Source: Pseudarthrobacter oxydans
GTDB taxonomy: Bacteria > Actinomycetota > Actinomycetes > Actinomycetales > Micrococcaceae
Direction: 5' to 3'
NCBI RefSeq assembly: GCF_030812335.1
Contig: NZ_JAUSSN010000012.1
Location: 1-64,000 of the forward strand
DNA: 64,000 nt
This document shows, piece by piece, positions 1 to 9,043 of the stretch (its first letter is position 1; the number at the start of each line of letters is the position of its first letter). A program made the translations under genes and the position numbers. Below the pieces are notes generated by a model. It did not search any database. It had not been told where the DNA came from and saw nothing but the letters and a program-made list of their open reading frames with translations.

Positions 1-40
1 GCACCCGGGAGGGTGTGGGAGAGTAGGTCACCGCCGGAAC
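1..40 (+). rRNA. rrf: 5S ribosomal RNA, 3' part
   Basis: The first 40 bases match the 3' third of an actinobacterial 5S rRNA: a CACCC/GGGTG-type hairpin, then the conserved GAGAGTAGGTCACCGCC stretch that closes the terminal stem. The 5' two thirds lie outside the window. A strong terminator follows directly, as expected at the end of an rRNA operon. Confidence 0.9.
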
Positions 41-54
41 ATCATTAAACGGTC

Positions 55-92
55 GAGAGCCCCAACCACACGGTTGGGGCTCTCCCGCATTT
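55..92 (+). terminator. rRNA operon terminator
   Basis: A perfect 13-bp stem (55-67 with 72-84) closes a 4-base loop (ACAC), followed by CCGCATTT. It lies just after the 5S 3' end and most likely ends the rRNA operon. Confidence 0.85.
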
Positions 93-476
93 AACAGCCA
101 TTCAAGGTGGAGCGTGCTCCTTCCCCGCCTTCCTCGGCGTCGCAGGAGCTCAGCGGCATCAGCGGGGTTTGTGGGGGCCCCGCAACGGCGGGAGGCGCCG
201 CCGTCGTCGGGCTCCCAAGGGAGTCCGGGAGCGTTGCCCCGGATCATGCAGGATCTGAAGGAGCATCAGGGCGGACACCGCCCCGGCTGAGAGAGCGTCC
301 GCTGTTGGCGAAATAAGGCCCCGAAAGGCGTCGATTCCCGGGTTTTTCCCCAAAAAAGGCCGAAAACACGCGGAATTTGCCACCTCGGCGGCGGCAAGCT
401 GGTAAGTTTTCGGACAGTGGCTTGTGCGCATGCCGTGTGCAGGCTCCAGAAATCATGACAGTCCAGGAGGACATAA
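93..476. other. Non-coding stretch upstream of hup
   Basis: About 380 bases between the rRNA terminator and the HU gene. Reading frames here on both strands look like GC-rich chance frames without a recognisable protein. I see a poly-C/poly-A patch near 343-360 and a good ribosome binding site (CAGGAGG, 464-470) serving hup. No promoter hexamer pair is convincing. The length suggests a long hup leader or promoter region. Confidence 0.5.
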
Positions 477-764
477 ATGGCTAAGAACCGTAGTGAACTT
501 GTTGCAGAGGTAGCAGGCAAGGCCGGCACCAGCCAGGCAGCCGTCAACTCCGTGCTGGATGCACTGTTCGAGGTCTTCGAGACCTCTGTCGCCGCCGGCG
601 AAAAGATCACCATCCCGGGCTGGCTCGCCGTTGAGCGCACCGACCGTGCAGCTCGCACCGGCCGCAACCCGCAGACGGGCGAGACCATCCAGATCGCCGC
701 GGGCCACAGCGTCAAGCTGACCGCCGGCTCGAAGCTGAAGGCTGCGGTCTCCAAGAAGAAGTAG
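477..764 (+). CDS. hup: HU-family DNA-binding protein
   Basis: A 95-residue histone-like protein that binds and bends DNA in the nucleoid. It starts MAKNRSELV, followed by the two-helix dimerisation part. The beta-arm region carries the family signature GRNPQTGETIQI near residues 66-77, and the end is basic (SKKK). The length is that of the short HU form; the Lys/Ala-rich tail of mycobacterial HupB is absent. ATG 477 has CAGGAGG seven bases upstream. It is monocistronic, between the rRNA terminator and its own terminator at 783-818. The family assignment is secure. Confidence 0.95.
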   Translation: MAKNRSELVAEVAGKAGTSQAAVNSVLDALFEVFETSVAAGEKITIPGWLAVERTDRAARTGRNPQTGETIQIAAGHSVKLTAGSKLKAAVSKKK

Positions 765-782
765 TCTTCTCTGAACGCTTGA

Positions 783-818
783 AAGGAGCGGCGACCCCCT
801 GGGTCGCCGCTCCTTTTT
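783..818 (+). terminator. Rho-independent terminator of hup
   Basis: A 15-bp perfect stem (783-797 with 801-815), 3-base loop and T-tract (TTTTT), starting 19 bases after the hup stop. A textbook intrinsic terminator. Confidence 0.93.
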
Positions 819-909
819 CGTTAACCAAACAGCCCGGAGGCTGTTCCCTGGCAGGTGGCGGGCAGCTCTCGATTCGGCGGGCAGGCGGGGCGTAGCGGAC
901 AATGGAACT

Positions 910-3072
910 GTGCCTTCCGCAGCAAATCCCCGTGCCACCACCGCCGCTCCCACCCCGACCGGGGGAGGGCGGGGCGCCGTTGCGGGTTCCGGCGAAATCT
1001 CCCGGGCCTGGCTGTTCGCCGGCCTTGCCGCGCTGTTCCTGGGACTAGTCGCCGCGCTGGTGTTCTCCGGCGCCGCGGCCGCCCGCGAGGTCTCCGACCC
1101 GGGCGCCCTGGTCCGCTGGGGCCTGCCGGTCAGCAAAGCCGTGCACAACATGGCGCTGGCCACCGTGATCGGCAGCCTTCTCTTCGCCGTCGGAATCCTG
1201 CCCCGTTCCCATGCCGGCTCCCGGTCCAAGGACGACGACGCCCCGGAACATCCGGCCTTCACGCGGACGCTGGCGGCCGCCGCCGCCGCCGGGGCCGTCT
1301 GGACGCTGTCGGCGATTGCCGTGCTGGTGCTCAGCTACTCGGACATCGCTGGCCAGGGGATCTCCGGGGATCCGGAATTCACCCGCTCCCTGGTCTATTT
1401 CATGACCGACATCGAGACCGGCCGGGCTTGGCTGGCCGTAGTTATCATCGCCGCCGTGGTCACCACGGCCCTCTTTGGGGTCCGCTCCCGGGGAGCCCTG
1501 GCGGCAACCCTGGTTCTGTCCCTCATCGGACTCGTCCCGTCAGCGCTGATCGGACACTCCGCCAGCTCCGCTGACCACGAAGGCGCCATCAACTCGCTCG
1601 GCCTGCACCTGGTCGGGGTATCGGCCTGGGTCGGCGGCATCATCACGCTGGCCCTGCTCTCCGGCACGCTGGCAGGCACCGCGGCCGGCTCGAAGTCCGG
1701 CAGCCGCCCCGATATCACCGAGCCGACGTTCCGGCGCTTCTCCGCACTGGCCGGCTTCGCCTTCGTCCTCGTCTTCGCTTCCGGCGTGATCAACTCCAGC
1801 ATCCGCCTCACATCCTGGAACGACCTGTTCGGCTCGGCCTACGGGCAGCTGATTCTGGCCAAAGCAGCGGCGACCCTCGTCCTTGGCGGTATCGGCCTGA
1901 TGCACCGGCATTGGGTCATTCCCCAGCTGGGCAGCCAGGGCGGGGGGCTGTCAGCCCGCCGCGTGCTCTGGCAGCTCGTCGTTGCGGAGTTGCTCATCAT
2001 GGGGGCGACGTCGGGCATCGCTGTCGCGCTCGGCCGCTCGGCGCCGCCGCAGGGCGAGGCCCTGGCGCCGAACGCCTCACCGGCCTTTATCGTCTCGGGC
2101 TACGAACTGCCGCCGGAGCTCACCCCGGAACGCTGGCTGACCGAATGGCGCCCCGACTGGCTCTGGGTCGCCGTCGCGGTCTTTGGCCTGGTGGCCTACA
2201 TCCTCGGCTTGCGGAAGGTGCTCCGGCGCGGGGATTCCTGGTCCTGGTTCCGGGCCGTCAACTGGGTGATCGGGCTCGGGGTGCTCACGTATGTGACCTC
2301 CGGCCCTCCGGCGGTCTACGGCCGGGTGCTGTTCTCGGCGCACATGGTGGACCATATGGCACTGACCATGGTGGCCCCCATCTTCCTGGTCCTGGGCGCC
2401 CCCGTGACGCTGGCCCTGCGCGCGCTCACGGCGCGCCGCGACAGTTCACGCGGCCCGCGCGAATGGCTGCTGATCGTCATCCACTCGAAGTTCTCCCAGC
2501 TGGTGACGCATCCGCTGTTCGCCGCTGCCAACTTCGCCGGCTCGATCGTGCTGTTCTACTATTCGGACGCGTTCGGATATGCGATGCGGGACCACATCGG
2601 CCACGAGCTGATGAACCTGCACTTCGCCCTCACCGGCTACATCTTCGTGCTCACCATGATCGGCACCGACCCGCTGCCCCGGCGCGCGCCGTACCCCATG
2701 CGGCTGATGCTCCTGCTGGCCACCATGGGCTTCCACGCCTTCTTCGGGGTCGCGATCATGGGCGGCACCGGGCTGCTGGCCGCGGACTACTTCGGCAACC
2801 TCGGCCGGACCTGGGGCCCGTCGGCCCTGCTGGACCAGCAGATGGGCGGCGCCGTGGCCTGGGGCATCGGCGAAGTGCCCACGCTGCTGGTGGCGATCGG
2901 CGTCGCCGTCCAGTGGTCCCGTTCCGATGCGCGCGAGTCCAAGCGCACCGACCGGGCGGCGGACAGGAATAACGACGCCGATCTCACTGCTTACAACGAT
3001 ATGTTTGCCAAGCTGGCCGAGCGCGATGCCCGGCTGGCCGAACGCAAGTCAAAGCTGGAAGGACGCTCATGA
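910..3072 (+). CDS. CopD-CtaG fusion, cytochrome c oxidase assembly / copper membrane protein
   Basis: A 720-residue polytopic membrane protein. The N-terminal half (about 30-340) resembles CopD copper-import proteins with several membrane segments. The C-terminal half (about 400-690) resembles the caa3-type CtaG assembly factor, including the His pairs AHMVDHM near residue 478 and HELMNLHF near 567. Such fusions are common in actinobacteria and are linked to copper supply for the CuB site of cytochrome oxidase. The start is GTG 910; the ribosome binding site is weak, so a slightly different start is possible. It overlaps the next gene by four bases (ATGA at 3069), so the two are co-translated. 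The copper role is inferred from family, not visible in sequence. Confidence 0.88.
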   Translation: MPSAANPRATTAAPTPTGGGRGAVAGSGEISRAWLFAGLAALFLGLVAALVFSGAAAAREVSDPGALVRWGLPVSKAVHNMALATVIGSLLFAVGILPRSHAGSRSKDDDAPEHPAFTRTLAAAAAAGAVWTLSAIAVLVLSYSDIAGQGISGDPEFTRSLVYFMTDIETGRAWLAVVIIAAVVTTALFGVRSRGALAATLVLSLIGLVPSALIGHSASSADHEGAINSLGLHLVGVSAWVGGIITLALLSGTLAGTAAGSKSGSRPDITEPTFRRFSALAGFAFVLVFASGVINSSIRLTSWNDLFGSAYGQLILAKAAATLVLGGIGLMHRHWVIPQLGSQGGGLSARRVLWQLVVAELLIMGATSGIAVALGRSAPPQGEALAPNASPAFIVSGYELPPELTPERWLTEWRPDWLWVAVAVFGLVAYILGLRKVLRRGDSWSWFRAVNWVIGLGVLTYVTSGPPAVYGRVLFSAHMVDHMALTMVAPIFLVLGAPVTLALRALTARRDSSRGPREWLLIVIHSKFSQLVTHPLFAAANFAGSIVLFYYSDAFGYAMRDHIGHELMNLHFALTGYIFVLTMIGTDPLPRRAPYPMRLMLLLATMGFHAFFGVAIMGGTGLLAADYFGNLGRTWGPSALLDQQMGGAVAWGIGEVPTLLVAIGVAVQWSRSDARESKRTDRAADRNNDADLTAYNDMFAKLAERDARLAERKSKLEGRS

Positions 3073-5030
3073 CCGAAACCGTACGCACCCACCTCCGGGT
3101 CCGGGCCTCCGAGCTGGTGGGCCGCAACTGGCTCAACACCGGCGGGAAATCCCTGGACCTGGAATCCCTGCGCGGCAAGATCGTGCTGCTCGACTTCTGG
3201 ACATTCTGCTGCATCAACTGCCTGCACGTGCTGGACGAACTCCGCCCGCTCGAGCAGCAGTACTCCGACGTCCTGGTGACGGTCGGTGTGCACTCCCCGA
3301 AGTTCGAGCACGAGGCTGATCCGGTGGCCCTGGCCGCCGCCGTCGAACGCTACGAGATCCGCCACCCGGTCCTGGATGATCCTGAGCTGGACACCTGGAA
3401 GGCCTACACGGCACGGGCCTGGCCCACCCTGGTGGTCATCGACCCCGAGGGCTACATCGTGGCGCACCTCTCCGGCGAGGGCCACGCCGACGGCCTCGCC
3501 GTGCTCATCCCGGAGCTGATCGCCGAACACGAGGCGAAGGGAACGCTGCACCGCGGCGACGGGCCGTATGTGGCGCCGGAGCCGACGTCGGGCACCCTGC
3601 GGTTCCCCGGCAAGGCCCTGTTCCTCCCCGACGGCCGCGGCGTTGGAAGCGCTTCAGCGGCGGGTTCCTGGCTGGTCACCGACACCGGCCACCACCGCCT
3701 CGTGGAGCTCTCCACCGACTTCCAGACCGTGCTCGCCACCTACGGCTCCGGCGAGAAGGGCCATGCCGACGGCAACGCCGCCACGGCCCGCTTCAACGAA
3801 CCCCAGGGCCTGGTCCTGCTCCCGGAGGACGTCGCCGCCGAGACCGGCTACGACGTCGTGATTGCCGACTCCGTGAACCACCGCCTGCGCGGACTGTCCC
3901 TCGCGGACGGAACCGTCAGCACCCTCGCCGGCAACGGCGTCCAGCGGCTCCTCGAGACGGGACCGGCCCGGGTGGACGAGGAAGGCGCCGCCTACGGTGC
4001 CCGGCTGGAACCGGATCCGCTGCAGGTCTCCCTCAGCTCGCCCTGGGACGTGGTCTGGTCCACCAAACTGCATGCCGTCGTCATCGCCATGGCCGGCGTG
4101 CACCAGATCTTCAGCTTCGACCCGCGCTCCGGCGCCGTGTCCATCATCGCCGGCAACGGCCTCGAGGGCCTGCTGGACGGCCCGGCCGAGGAAGCCTGGT
4201 TCGCCCAGTCCTCCGGTCTCGCCGAGGACGCCGACGGCAACATCTGGGTGGCGGACTCCGAAACCTCGGCGCTGCGCAAGCTTGTGATCGGCGACGGCGG
4301 CGCCATCACCGTTGAGTCCGCCGTCGGCAAGGGCCTGTTCGACTTCGGCTTCCGCGACGGGAAGGCCGCCGACGCCCGGCTGCAGCACCCGCTGGGCGTC
4401 ACCGTGCTGCCGGACGGCTCGGTGGCGATCGCGGACACCTATAACGGTGCCGTCCGCCGCTACGATCCCGCCTCGGGCACGGTGTCCACCCTGGCGCGCG
4501 GGCTGTCGGAGCCCTCCGACGTGATCGTGGACCACACCCAGGTCGCCGGCGCAGAGCCGCTGCTGGTGGTGGTCGAAGCCAACAAGCACCAGCTCGTCTA
4601 CGTGCCGATCCCCAAGGAAGCGCAGCAGGTGGATGAGGGCGCGGCCCAGACCCACCGGCCCAAGACCCCCGTGGCCGCCGGGCTGCTGGAGCTGGCGGTC
4701 CGCTTCACCGCACCCACGGGCCAGAAACTGGACGACCGCTGGGGCGACCCGACCCAGCTGAAGATCTCCTCCACCCCGCCGGAACTGCTGCTGGCCGGCG
4801 GCGGAACCTCGGTGGGACTGTCCCGCACCCTGGAACTTTCCGCCGACGTGCCGGAGGGCGTGCTGCACATCACCGCACGCGCCGCTGCCTGCGACGGCCC
4901 GGAGGACGCGGACGGCGAGATCCCCGACCACGCCGCCTGCCACCTGTACCAGCAGGACTGGGGCATCCCCGTGCTGCTGCAGGCCGACGGCGACACCGAG
5001 CTGGTGCTCGACCTGCGCGGCATGGACTGA
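3069..5030 (+). CDS. Thioredoxin-like / NHL-repeat protein
   Basis: 653 residues. The N-terminal domain (about 15-150) is a TlpA/thioredoxin-like fold with active-site C47-C48-I-N-C51 and the cis-Pro segment ARAWPTLVVID. From about 175 to 520 there are repeated NHL beta-propeller blades (GVTVLPDGSVAIADTYN and related), followed by a C-terminal beta-rich part to 653. No signal peptide is visible, so it is probably cytoplasmic. It overlaps the CopD-CtaG gene by four bases, suggesting a linked redox or metallochaperone job. That link is inferred; proteins of this build are usually annotated only as NHL-domain thioredoxin family. Confidence 0.88.
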   Translation: MTETVRTHLRVRASELVGRNWLNTGGKSLDLESLRGKIVLLDFWTFCCINCLHVLDELRPLEQQYSDVLVTVGVHSPKFEHEADPVALAAAVERYEIRHPVLDDPELDTWKAYTARAWPTLVVIDPEGYIVAHLSGEGHADGLAVLIPELIAEHEAKGTLHRGDGPYVAPEPTSGTLRFPGKALFLPDGRGVGSASAAGSWLVTDTGHHRLVELSTDFQTVLATYGSGEKGHADGNAATARFNEPQGLVLLPEDVAAETGYDVVIADSVNHRLRGLSLADGTVSTLAGNGVQRLLETGPARVDEEGAAYGARLEPDPLQVSLSSPWDVVWSTKLHAVVIAMAGVHQIFSFDPRSGAVSIIAGNGLEGLLDGPAEEAWFAQSSGLAEDADGNIWVADSETSALRKLVIGDGGAITVESAVGKGLFDFGFRDGKAADARLQHPLGVTVLPDGSVAIADTYNGAVRRYDPASGTVSTLARGLSEPSDVIVDHTQVAGAEPLLVVVEANKHQLVYVPIPKEAQQVDEGAAQTHRPKTPVAAGLLELAVRFTAPTGQKLDDRWGDPTQLKISSTPPELLLAGGGTSVGLSRTLELSADVPEGVLHITARAAACDGPEDADGEIPDHAACHLYQQDWGIPVLLQADGDTELVLDLRGMD

Positions 5031-5053
5031 CATCCGCCTGAGCGCCCCGGGTG

Positions 5054-5094
5054 GGCTGCTGTCCGTGACCCGGCGTCACGGACAGCAGCCTTTT
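5054..5094 (+). terminator. Terminator after the thioredoxin-NHL gene
   Basis: A perfect 16-bp stem (5054-5069 with 5075-5090), loop CCGGC, then TTTTGG. It begins 23 bases after the stop and ends the CopD-CtaG/thioredoxin-NHL operon. Confidence 0.9.
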
Positions 5095-5238
5095 GGCTTT
5101 AACCTGGCCCCGGATCCGCGGAATCCCGGCGTTCCACGGTCGTTGCGGCCGCAAAACGCTGCGCCGCGTGACGTGAAGATGTCCACATAGCGGGTCCACG
5201 GACTCCCGGCGCCGCGTGGCCGGGTAAACGATTGCCCC

Positions 5239-6160
5239 ATGGATGTCTTCAGGGCCCTGGCCATCTGCGGGGGAGCGGCCCGGCGGCCTGCGCTGGCCCG
5301 CTTGGGAATCGACGACGCCGCGCTGCGGCGGGCGGTGAGGGCCGGCGTCCTGCAGCCGGTCCGGGGTCTCTATGCGCTCCCGACGGCGGCCCCGGACCAT
5401 GTGGCGCTGCTGCGGCACCGGCAGCTCCTCACATGCAGCAGCGCGGCGCCCTTCTACGGGCTCTGGCAGGTGAACTCCGCCGGTCCGCTCCATGTGCATC
5501 ACAGACGCGGTGCAGCCTTCGAGGGGCAGGCCGGGCACTACGGACTGCTCCTCGAGCCGCACCCCTACCGCCCGGTTGCTGCGCTCGGTGACGTGCTCAT
5601 CCACGCGCTGAGATGCCTGCCGTTCGCTGAAGCCCTGGTCATGGTGGAGTGCGCCGTCGGCCGGGGCGACATGACAGTCGGGTTCCTGCGCGACCGACTC
5701 CCCGGGAAGCGAAATGGCCGCGCCCGACGGGTCCTTGACTGGGTGGACCGCGGAGCCGAATCCCTGCTGGAGACCCTCGCCAGGACGTATTTCCGCCAGG
5801 CCGGCATCCGGGTGGAAACGCAGGTCCACATCGACGGCGTCGGATATGTGGACCTCCTGCTGGAGGGCACCCTGATTGTGGAGCTGGATGGGCGCCTTCA
5901 CGGTGGGTGGGTCCAGGTCAGGAAGGACCAGCGGCGCAACAACGTGTCCGTGGTTCAGGGCTACTCCGTGCTCCGGTACTACTACGACGACGTTGTGCAC
6001 CACCCCGCGGATGCTCGCCGAGGTCCTGGCAGTCCTCGGCCGGACGCCCGGGGAGGTGCAGGCGTCACGGCAGGCAGGTTCGTGGCCGTTTGGAGCAACG
6101 GATTCCGCGGAATGGCGGGGTGCGTTGGGGCCGGTGGAGTCAAAAGACTTTCCGGAGTGA
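5239..6160 (+). pseudogene. DUF559/Vsr-type nuclease-fold protein, apparently frameshifted near its 3' end
   Basis: From ATG 5239 the frame encodes a protein of the actinobacterial endonuclease-domain family: an N-terminal winged-helix, AbiEi-antitoxin-like region, then a Vsr/DUF559 nuclease-like core (VDLLLEGTLIVELDGRLH, about residues 203-220) up to VLRYYYDDVVHHPA. The expected final helix (MLAEVLAVLGRTPGEV) lies in the next frame from ATG 6011, ending at the stop 6158-6160. The switch is at about 6007-6011, consistent with one extra or two missing bases. Without the switch the first frame runs on to 7194 opposite a convergent gene, giving an implausible repeat-rich tail. It may be a true mutation, a sequencing error or a tolerated extension. 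Confidence 0.62.
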
Positions 6161-6213
6161 CGCCACTGCCACGACCACTGCCACCACCACGGCCGCCGCA
6201 GCCGCCGCGGGGC

Positions 6214-7206
6214 CTAGTAGCTCAGGAGCGGCGTGACCTTGACGGTGTCGGCGTCGATATCCAGGCGCGCGGTGAAGCTGAAATCGTGGACGGTGTTGAG
6301 GGACGTCACGGCACCGGTGAACAGATCCACCTGCTGGGCCTCGATCCGTGCTTTGCCGTTCAGGGGCGCCATCACCCAGCGTCCGCCGAAGGGTTCGATG
6401 CTGATGGCGGGGTACTCGGTGATGCTCCAGTCGATGGTGCCGTCAATGACCCGGTTGTTGGTCGTGTGGTAGAACGGGCAGTCCGGCTGGAGCTGCTGCT
6501 GCTTGTCGGCGGTGTCGGCGCAGGTGTCCAAGAACTCGTTCACTTTGCTGCCCACCGCGTCCTTCAGCCCGTCGGTGGCTTCCGTCATCACGTTCAGCGG
6601 TGCCACGGGGACATCCCGGCCGGACACGGTGGCCTTGGTGGGCGCGGCGGAGAAGTATTCACCGGCCAGGGAGGCCTCGTACTCGCCCGGGTAGAAGACG
6701 GCGAAGGTGTTGCGGCCGTTGGGCATGTTCACCGGGACCCCGTTGAGGGTGGCCTCGCTGGCGTTGACCACCGTGACATCCAGGACCGGAAGGGCTGCGG
6801 GAACAAGGGCCCATTTGTGGAAGAACAGCCACTCCGTGCCGGATCTCTCCAGCAGGAACTCGGTCCGGAGCTCGCTGCCGTCAATGGTGTACTCGATCGG
6901 CACCATGACCTGGTTGTTGCCGCGGTCCTCGGCGTCGCCGTACCTGATGCCGCTGATCCGTGCGGTGGCGGTCTGCAGCGCCGTGCCGTCCAGCATGGCG
7001 GCGTTGCTCTGCGGAACGGATGCGCTCAGCAGGCCCAGGGCTTTCTCGCCTTCGCCCTTCTGCAGGGCATCCATATATTCACGCACAGGCTGCTGCGGGC
7101 TCGCAAGGGAGTTGTTCACGACGTTGACCGCAACGATGCCTCCGGCCACGGCAAGCATCAGGACCAGCAGCCATGCGGCTGCGATCCTGACTAACGCCTG
7201 ACTCAT
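6214..7206 (-). CDS. Membrane-anchored protein of unknown function
   Basis: 330 residues from ATG 7206, chosen because AAGGTGAG sits about seven bases upstream; GTG 7212 is the alternative. There is one N-terminal membrane segment (about 8-28), then an extracytoplasmic domain with an NTF2-like feel early (REYMDALQKGEGEKALGLL) and beta-rich repeats afterwards. Two cysteines (TCADTA and PDCPFYH) could form a disulphide. No catalytic motif is recognisable. It ends close to the damaged nuclease gene, convergent to it, and follows the HerA-like gene on the same strand, 73 bases away. Confidence 0.75.
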   Translation of the reverse strand: MSQALVRIAAAWLLVLMLAVAGGIVAVNVVNNSLASPQQPVREYMDALQKGEGEKALGLLSASVPQSNAAMLDGTALQTATARISGIRYGDAEDRGNNQVMVPIEYTIDGSELRTEFLLERSGTEWLFFHKWALVPAALPVLDVTVVNASEATLNGVPVNMPNGRNTFAVFYPGEYEASLAGEYFSAAPTKATVSGRDVPVAPLNVMTEATDGLKDAVGSKVNEFLDTCADTADKQQQLQPDCPFYHTTNNRVIDGTIDWSITEYPAISIEPFGGRWVMAPLNGKARIEAQQVDLFTGAVTSLNTVHDFSFTARLDIDADTVKVTPLLSY

Positions 7207-7279
7207 TTGCACTCACCTTACGTTACCTGCACCCCGCAGGAATTCTCCTGTCACGCGGGCCCGATGTGACAAGGTCCGC

Positions 7280-8980
7280 CTAGCGGCGGCGCTTGGAGGC
7301 GGTGCCGAAGACGCCGCGCAGCAGTTCGCGGCCGAGCTGGGTCCCGAGCGAGCGGGCCATGCTCTTGAGTCCGCCGCCGAGGGCACCGCCCAAGACCCCG
7401 GCAAGGTCTCCGGCCATGCCGCCGTCGTCCGCCGGCTGCCGCTGCGGCTGCCGGGGTGACGGCCGGGCCTCCCGACCCGGCTCTTGCCGTGAGGGTGCCG
7501 CAGCTGGCCGGCTGCTGGGGCGGCCCAGGATTTCCTCCTCGATCCGGCGTGCCTCGGCGTCGACGTCGGAGGCGCCGCCGCCGGTGCCGGGGGCCGGGGC
7601 GGGGGCCGCCGCAGCGGCGTCCGCCGCGGCCTTGCCGGAGATCTTCTCGTAGGCGGAGACGTTGTCGACGGCGGTGCCGTACTTGGGCAGCAGCGCAGAG
7701 GCGGCCACCGTGCTGGAGATCAGGGCGTCGGCGCTGGGCCCCATGACGGATTCCGGCGCGCGCAGACGGGTGAGCGCCACCGGCGTCGGGGCGCCCTTCT
7801 CGTTCATGACGGTGATGACGGCCTCGCCGATTCCGGCGGAGGTGAGGGTTTCCTCAAGGTCGTAGTCGCTCATCGGGAACGTGGAGACGGTGGCTTTGAG
7901 CGCCTTGGCATCCTCCGGCGTGTAGGCGCGGAGGGCGTGCTGCACCCGGTTGGCTAGCTGCCCCAGGACCTCCGCGGGGACATCCTTGGGGGTCTGGGTG
8001 ACGAAGAAGATGCCGACGCCCTTGGACCGGATCAGCCGCACGGTGGTGGTGATGGCGTCCAGGAACGCCTTCGAGGCGCCGTTGAACAGCAGGTGGGCCT
8101 CGTCAAGGAAGAACACCAGCTTCGGCTTGTCCAGGTCCCCGGCCTCGGGCAGGTCCTCGAACAGGTCGGCCAGCAGCCACATCAGGAAGGTGGAGAACAG
8201 CATCGGCTTGGTCTGCAGGGTGGGCAGCTCCAGGCAGGTGATGACGCCGCGTCCGTCCGGGGCGGTGCGCATCAGTTCGGCGGTGTCGAACTCGGGTTCG
8301 CCGAAGAACTTCTCCATGCCCTGCGCCTCGAGCGTGATGAGTTCGCGGAGGATCACTCCGGCGGTCGACTTCGACAGTCCGCCGAGTTCCTCGAGCTCGT
8401 CCTTGCCTTCGGCGGAGGTGAGGAACTGGATGACGGCGCGCAGGTCCTTCAGGTCGATCAGTTCGAGGTTGTTCTTGTCCGCGAAGTGGAAGACGAGCTG
8501 CAGGCTCGATTCCTGCGTGTCGTTGAGCTCCATGATGCGGGAGAGCAGGATGGGGCCGAAGGACGTGATCGTGGCGCGGACCGGGATGCCGTTGCCGTCG
8601 CCGCCCAGGGCCAGGAACTCCACCGGGAACGTCTTGCCGGACCAGGGCTGGCCGATCCCGGCCGTGCGGGCCATCAGTTTTTCGCTGCCCGTGGCGGCCG
8701 TGGCCAGCCCGGACAGGTCGCCCTTGATATCCGCCAGGAACACCGGGACCCCGGCGGCGGAGAGCTGCTCGGCCATCATGTGCAGCGTGACGGTCTTGCC
8801 CGTACCGGTTGCCCCGGCCACCAGCCCGTGGCGGTTCATCATGGACAGCGGGAGCCGGACGGGGGCTTCCTTGTGGACCTCGCCGTCGATGATCGCGGCG
8901 CCCAGCTCAATGGTGGGGCCCTCGAGGGTGTACCCCTTCTGGAGGGTGGCGACTTTGTCTGCGGTGGATTTGATGGCCAT
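7280..8980 (-). CDS. HerA-like helicase/ATPase, DUF853 (YjgR) family
   Basis: 566 residues. Walker A is GATGTGKT at residues 56-63, and Walker B lies in LVFFLDEAHLLFNG near 290. A C-terminal RecA/FtsK-like core is typical of DUF853, the family of E. coli YjgR. The last 120 residues are low-complexity Ala/Pro/Arg with a basic tail (TASKRRR). The family is thought to be a DNA-translocating or DNA-processing ATPase, but its substrate is not established. There is no NurA nuclease nearby, so a canonical HerA-NurA pair is not supported. Confidence 0.9.
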   Translation of the reverse strand: MAIKSTADKVATLQKGYTLEGPTIELGAAIIDGEVHKEAPVRLPLSMMNRHGLVAGATGTGKTVTLHMMAEQLSAAGVPVFLADIKGDLSGLATAATGSEKLMARTAGIGQPWSGKTFPVEFLALGGDGNGIPVRATITSFGPILLSRIMELNDTQESSLQLVFHFADKNNLELIDLKDLRAVIQFLTSAEGKDELEELGGLSKSTAGVILRELITLEAQGMEKFFGEPEFDTAELMRTAPDGRGVITCLELPTLQTKPMLFSTFLMWLLADLFEDLPEAGDLDKPKLVFFLDEAHLLFNGASKAFLDAITTTVRLIRSKGVGIFFVTQTPKDVPAEVLGQLANRVQHALRAYTPEDAKALKATVSTFPMSDYDLEETLTSAGIGEAVITVMNEKGAPTPVALTRLRAPESVMGPSADALISSTVAASALLPKYGTAVDNVSAYEKISGKAAADAAAAAPAPAPGTGGGASDVDAEARRIEEEILGRPSSRPAAAPSRQEPGREARPSPRQPQRQPADDGGMAGDLAGVLGGALGGGLKSMARSLGTQLGRELLRGVFGTASKRRR

Positions 8981-9043
8981 GCGGACAGCTTAGCCGGGTC
9001 CGGCAATCCGGACCCGGCTCCGGCGGGTGGTGTTCCGGCGGTG

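Noticed and set aside
5239..7194. A single 651-residue protein read from ATG 5239
   Set aside because: After about residue 256 it loses family similarity, becomes low-complexity and lies fully opposite a well-formed minus-strand gene. The family C-terminus is in another frame, so a frameshift explains it better.
7280..8980. HerA-NurA end-resection or defence pair
   Set aside because: The protein is of the DUF853/YjgR group and no NurA or other nuclease partner lies next to it; the neighbour is an anchored unknown and a DJ-1-like protein.
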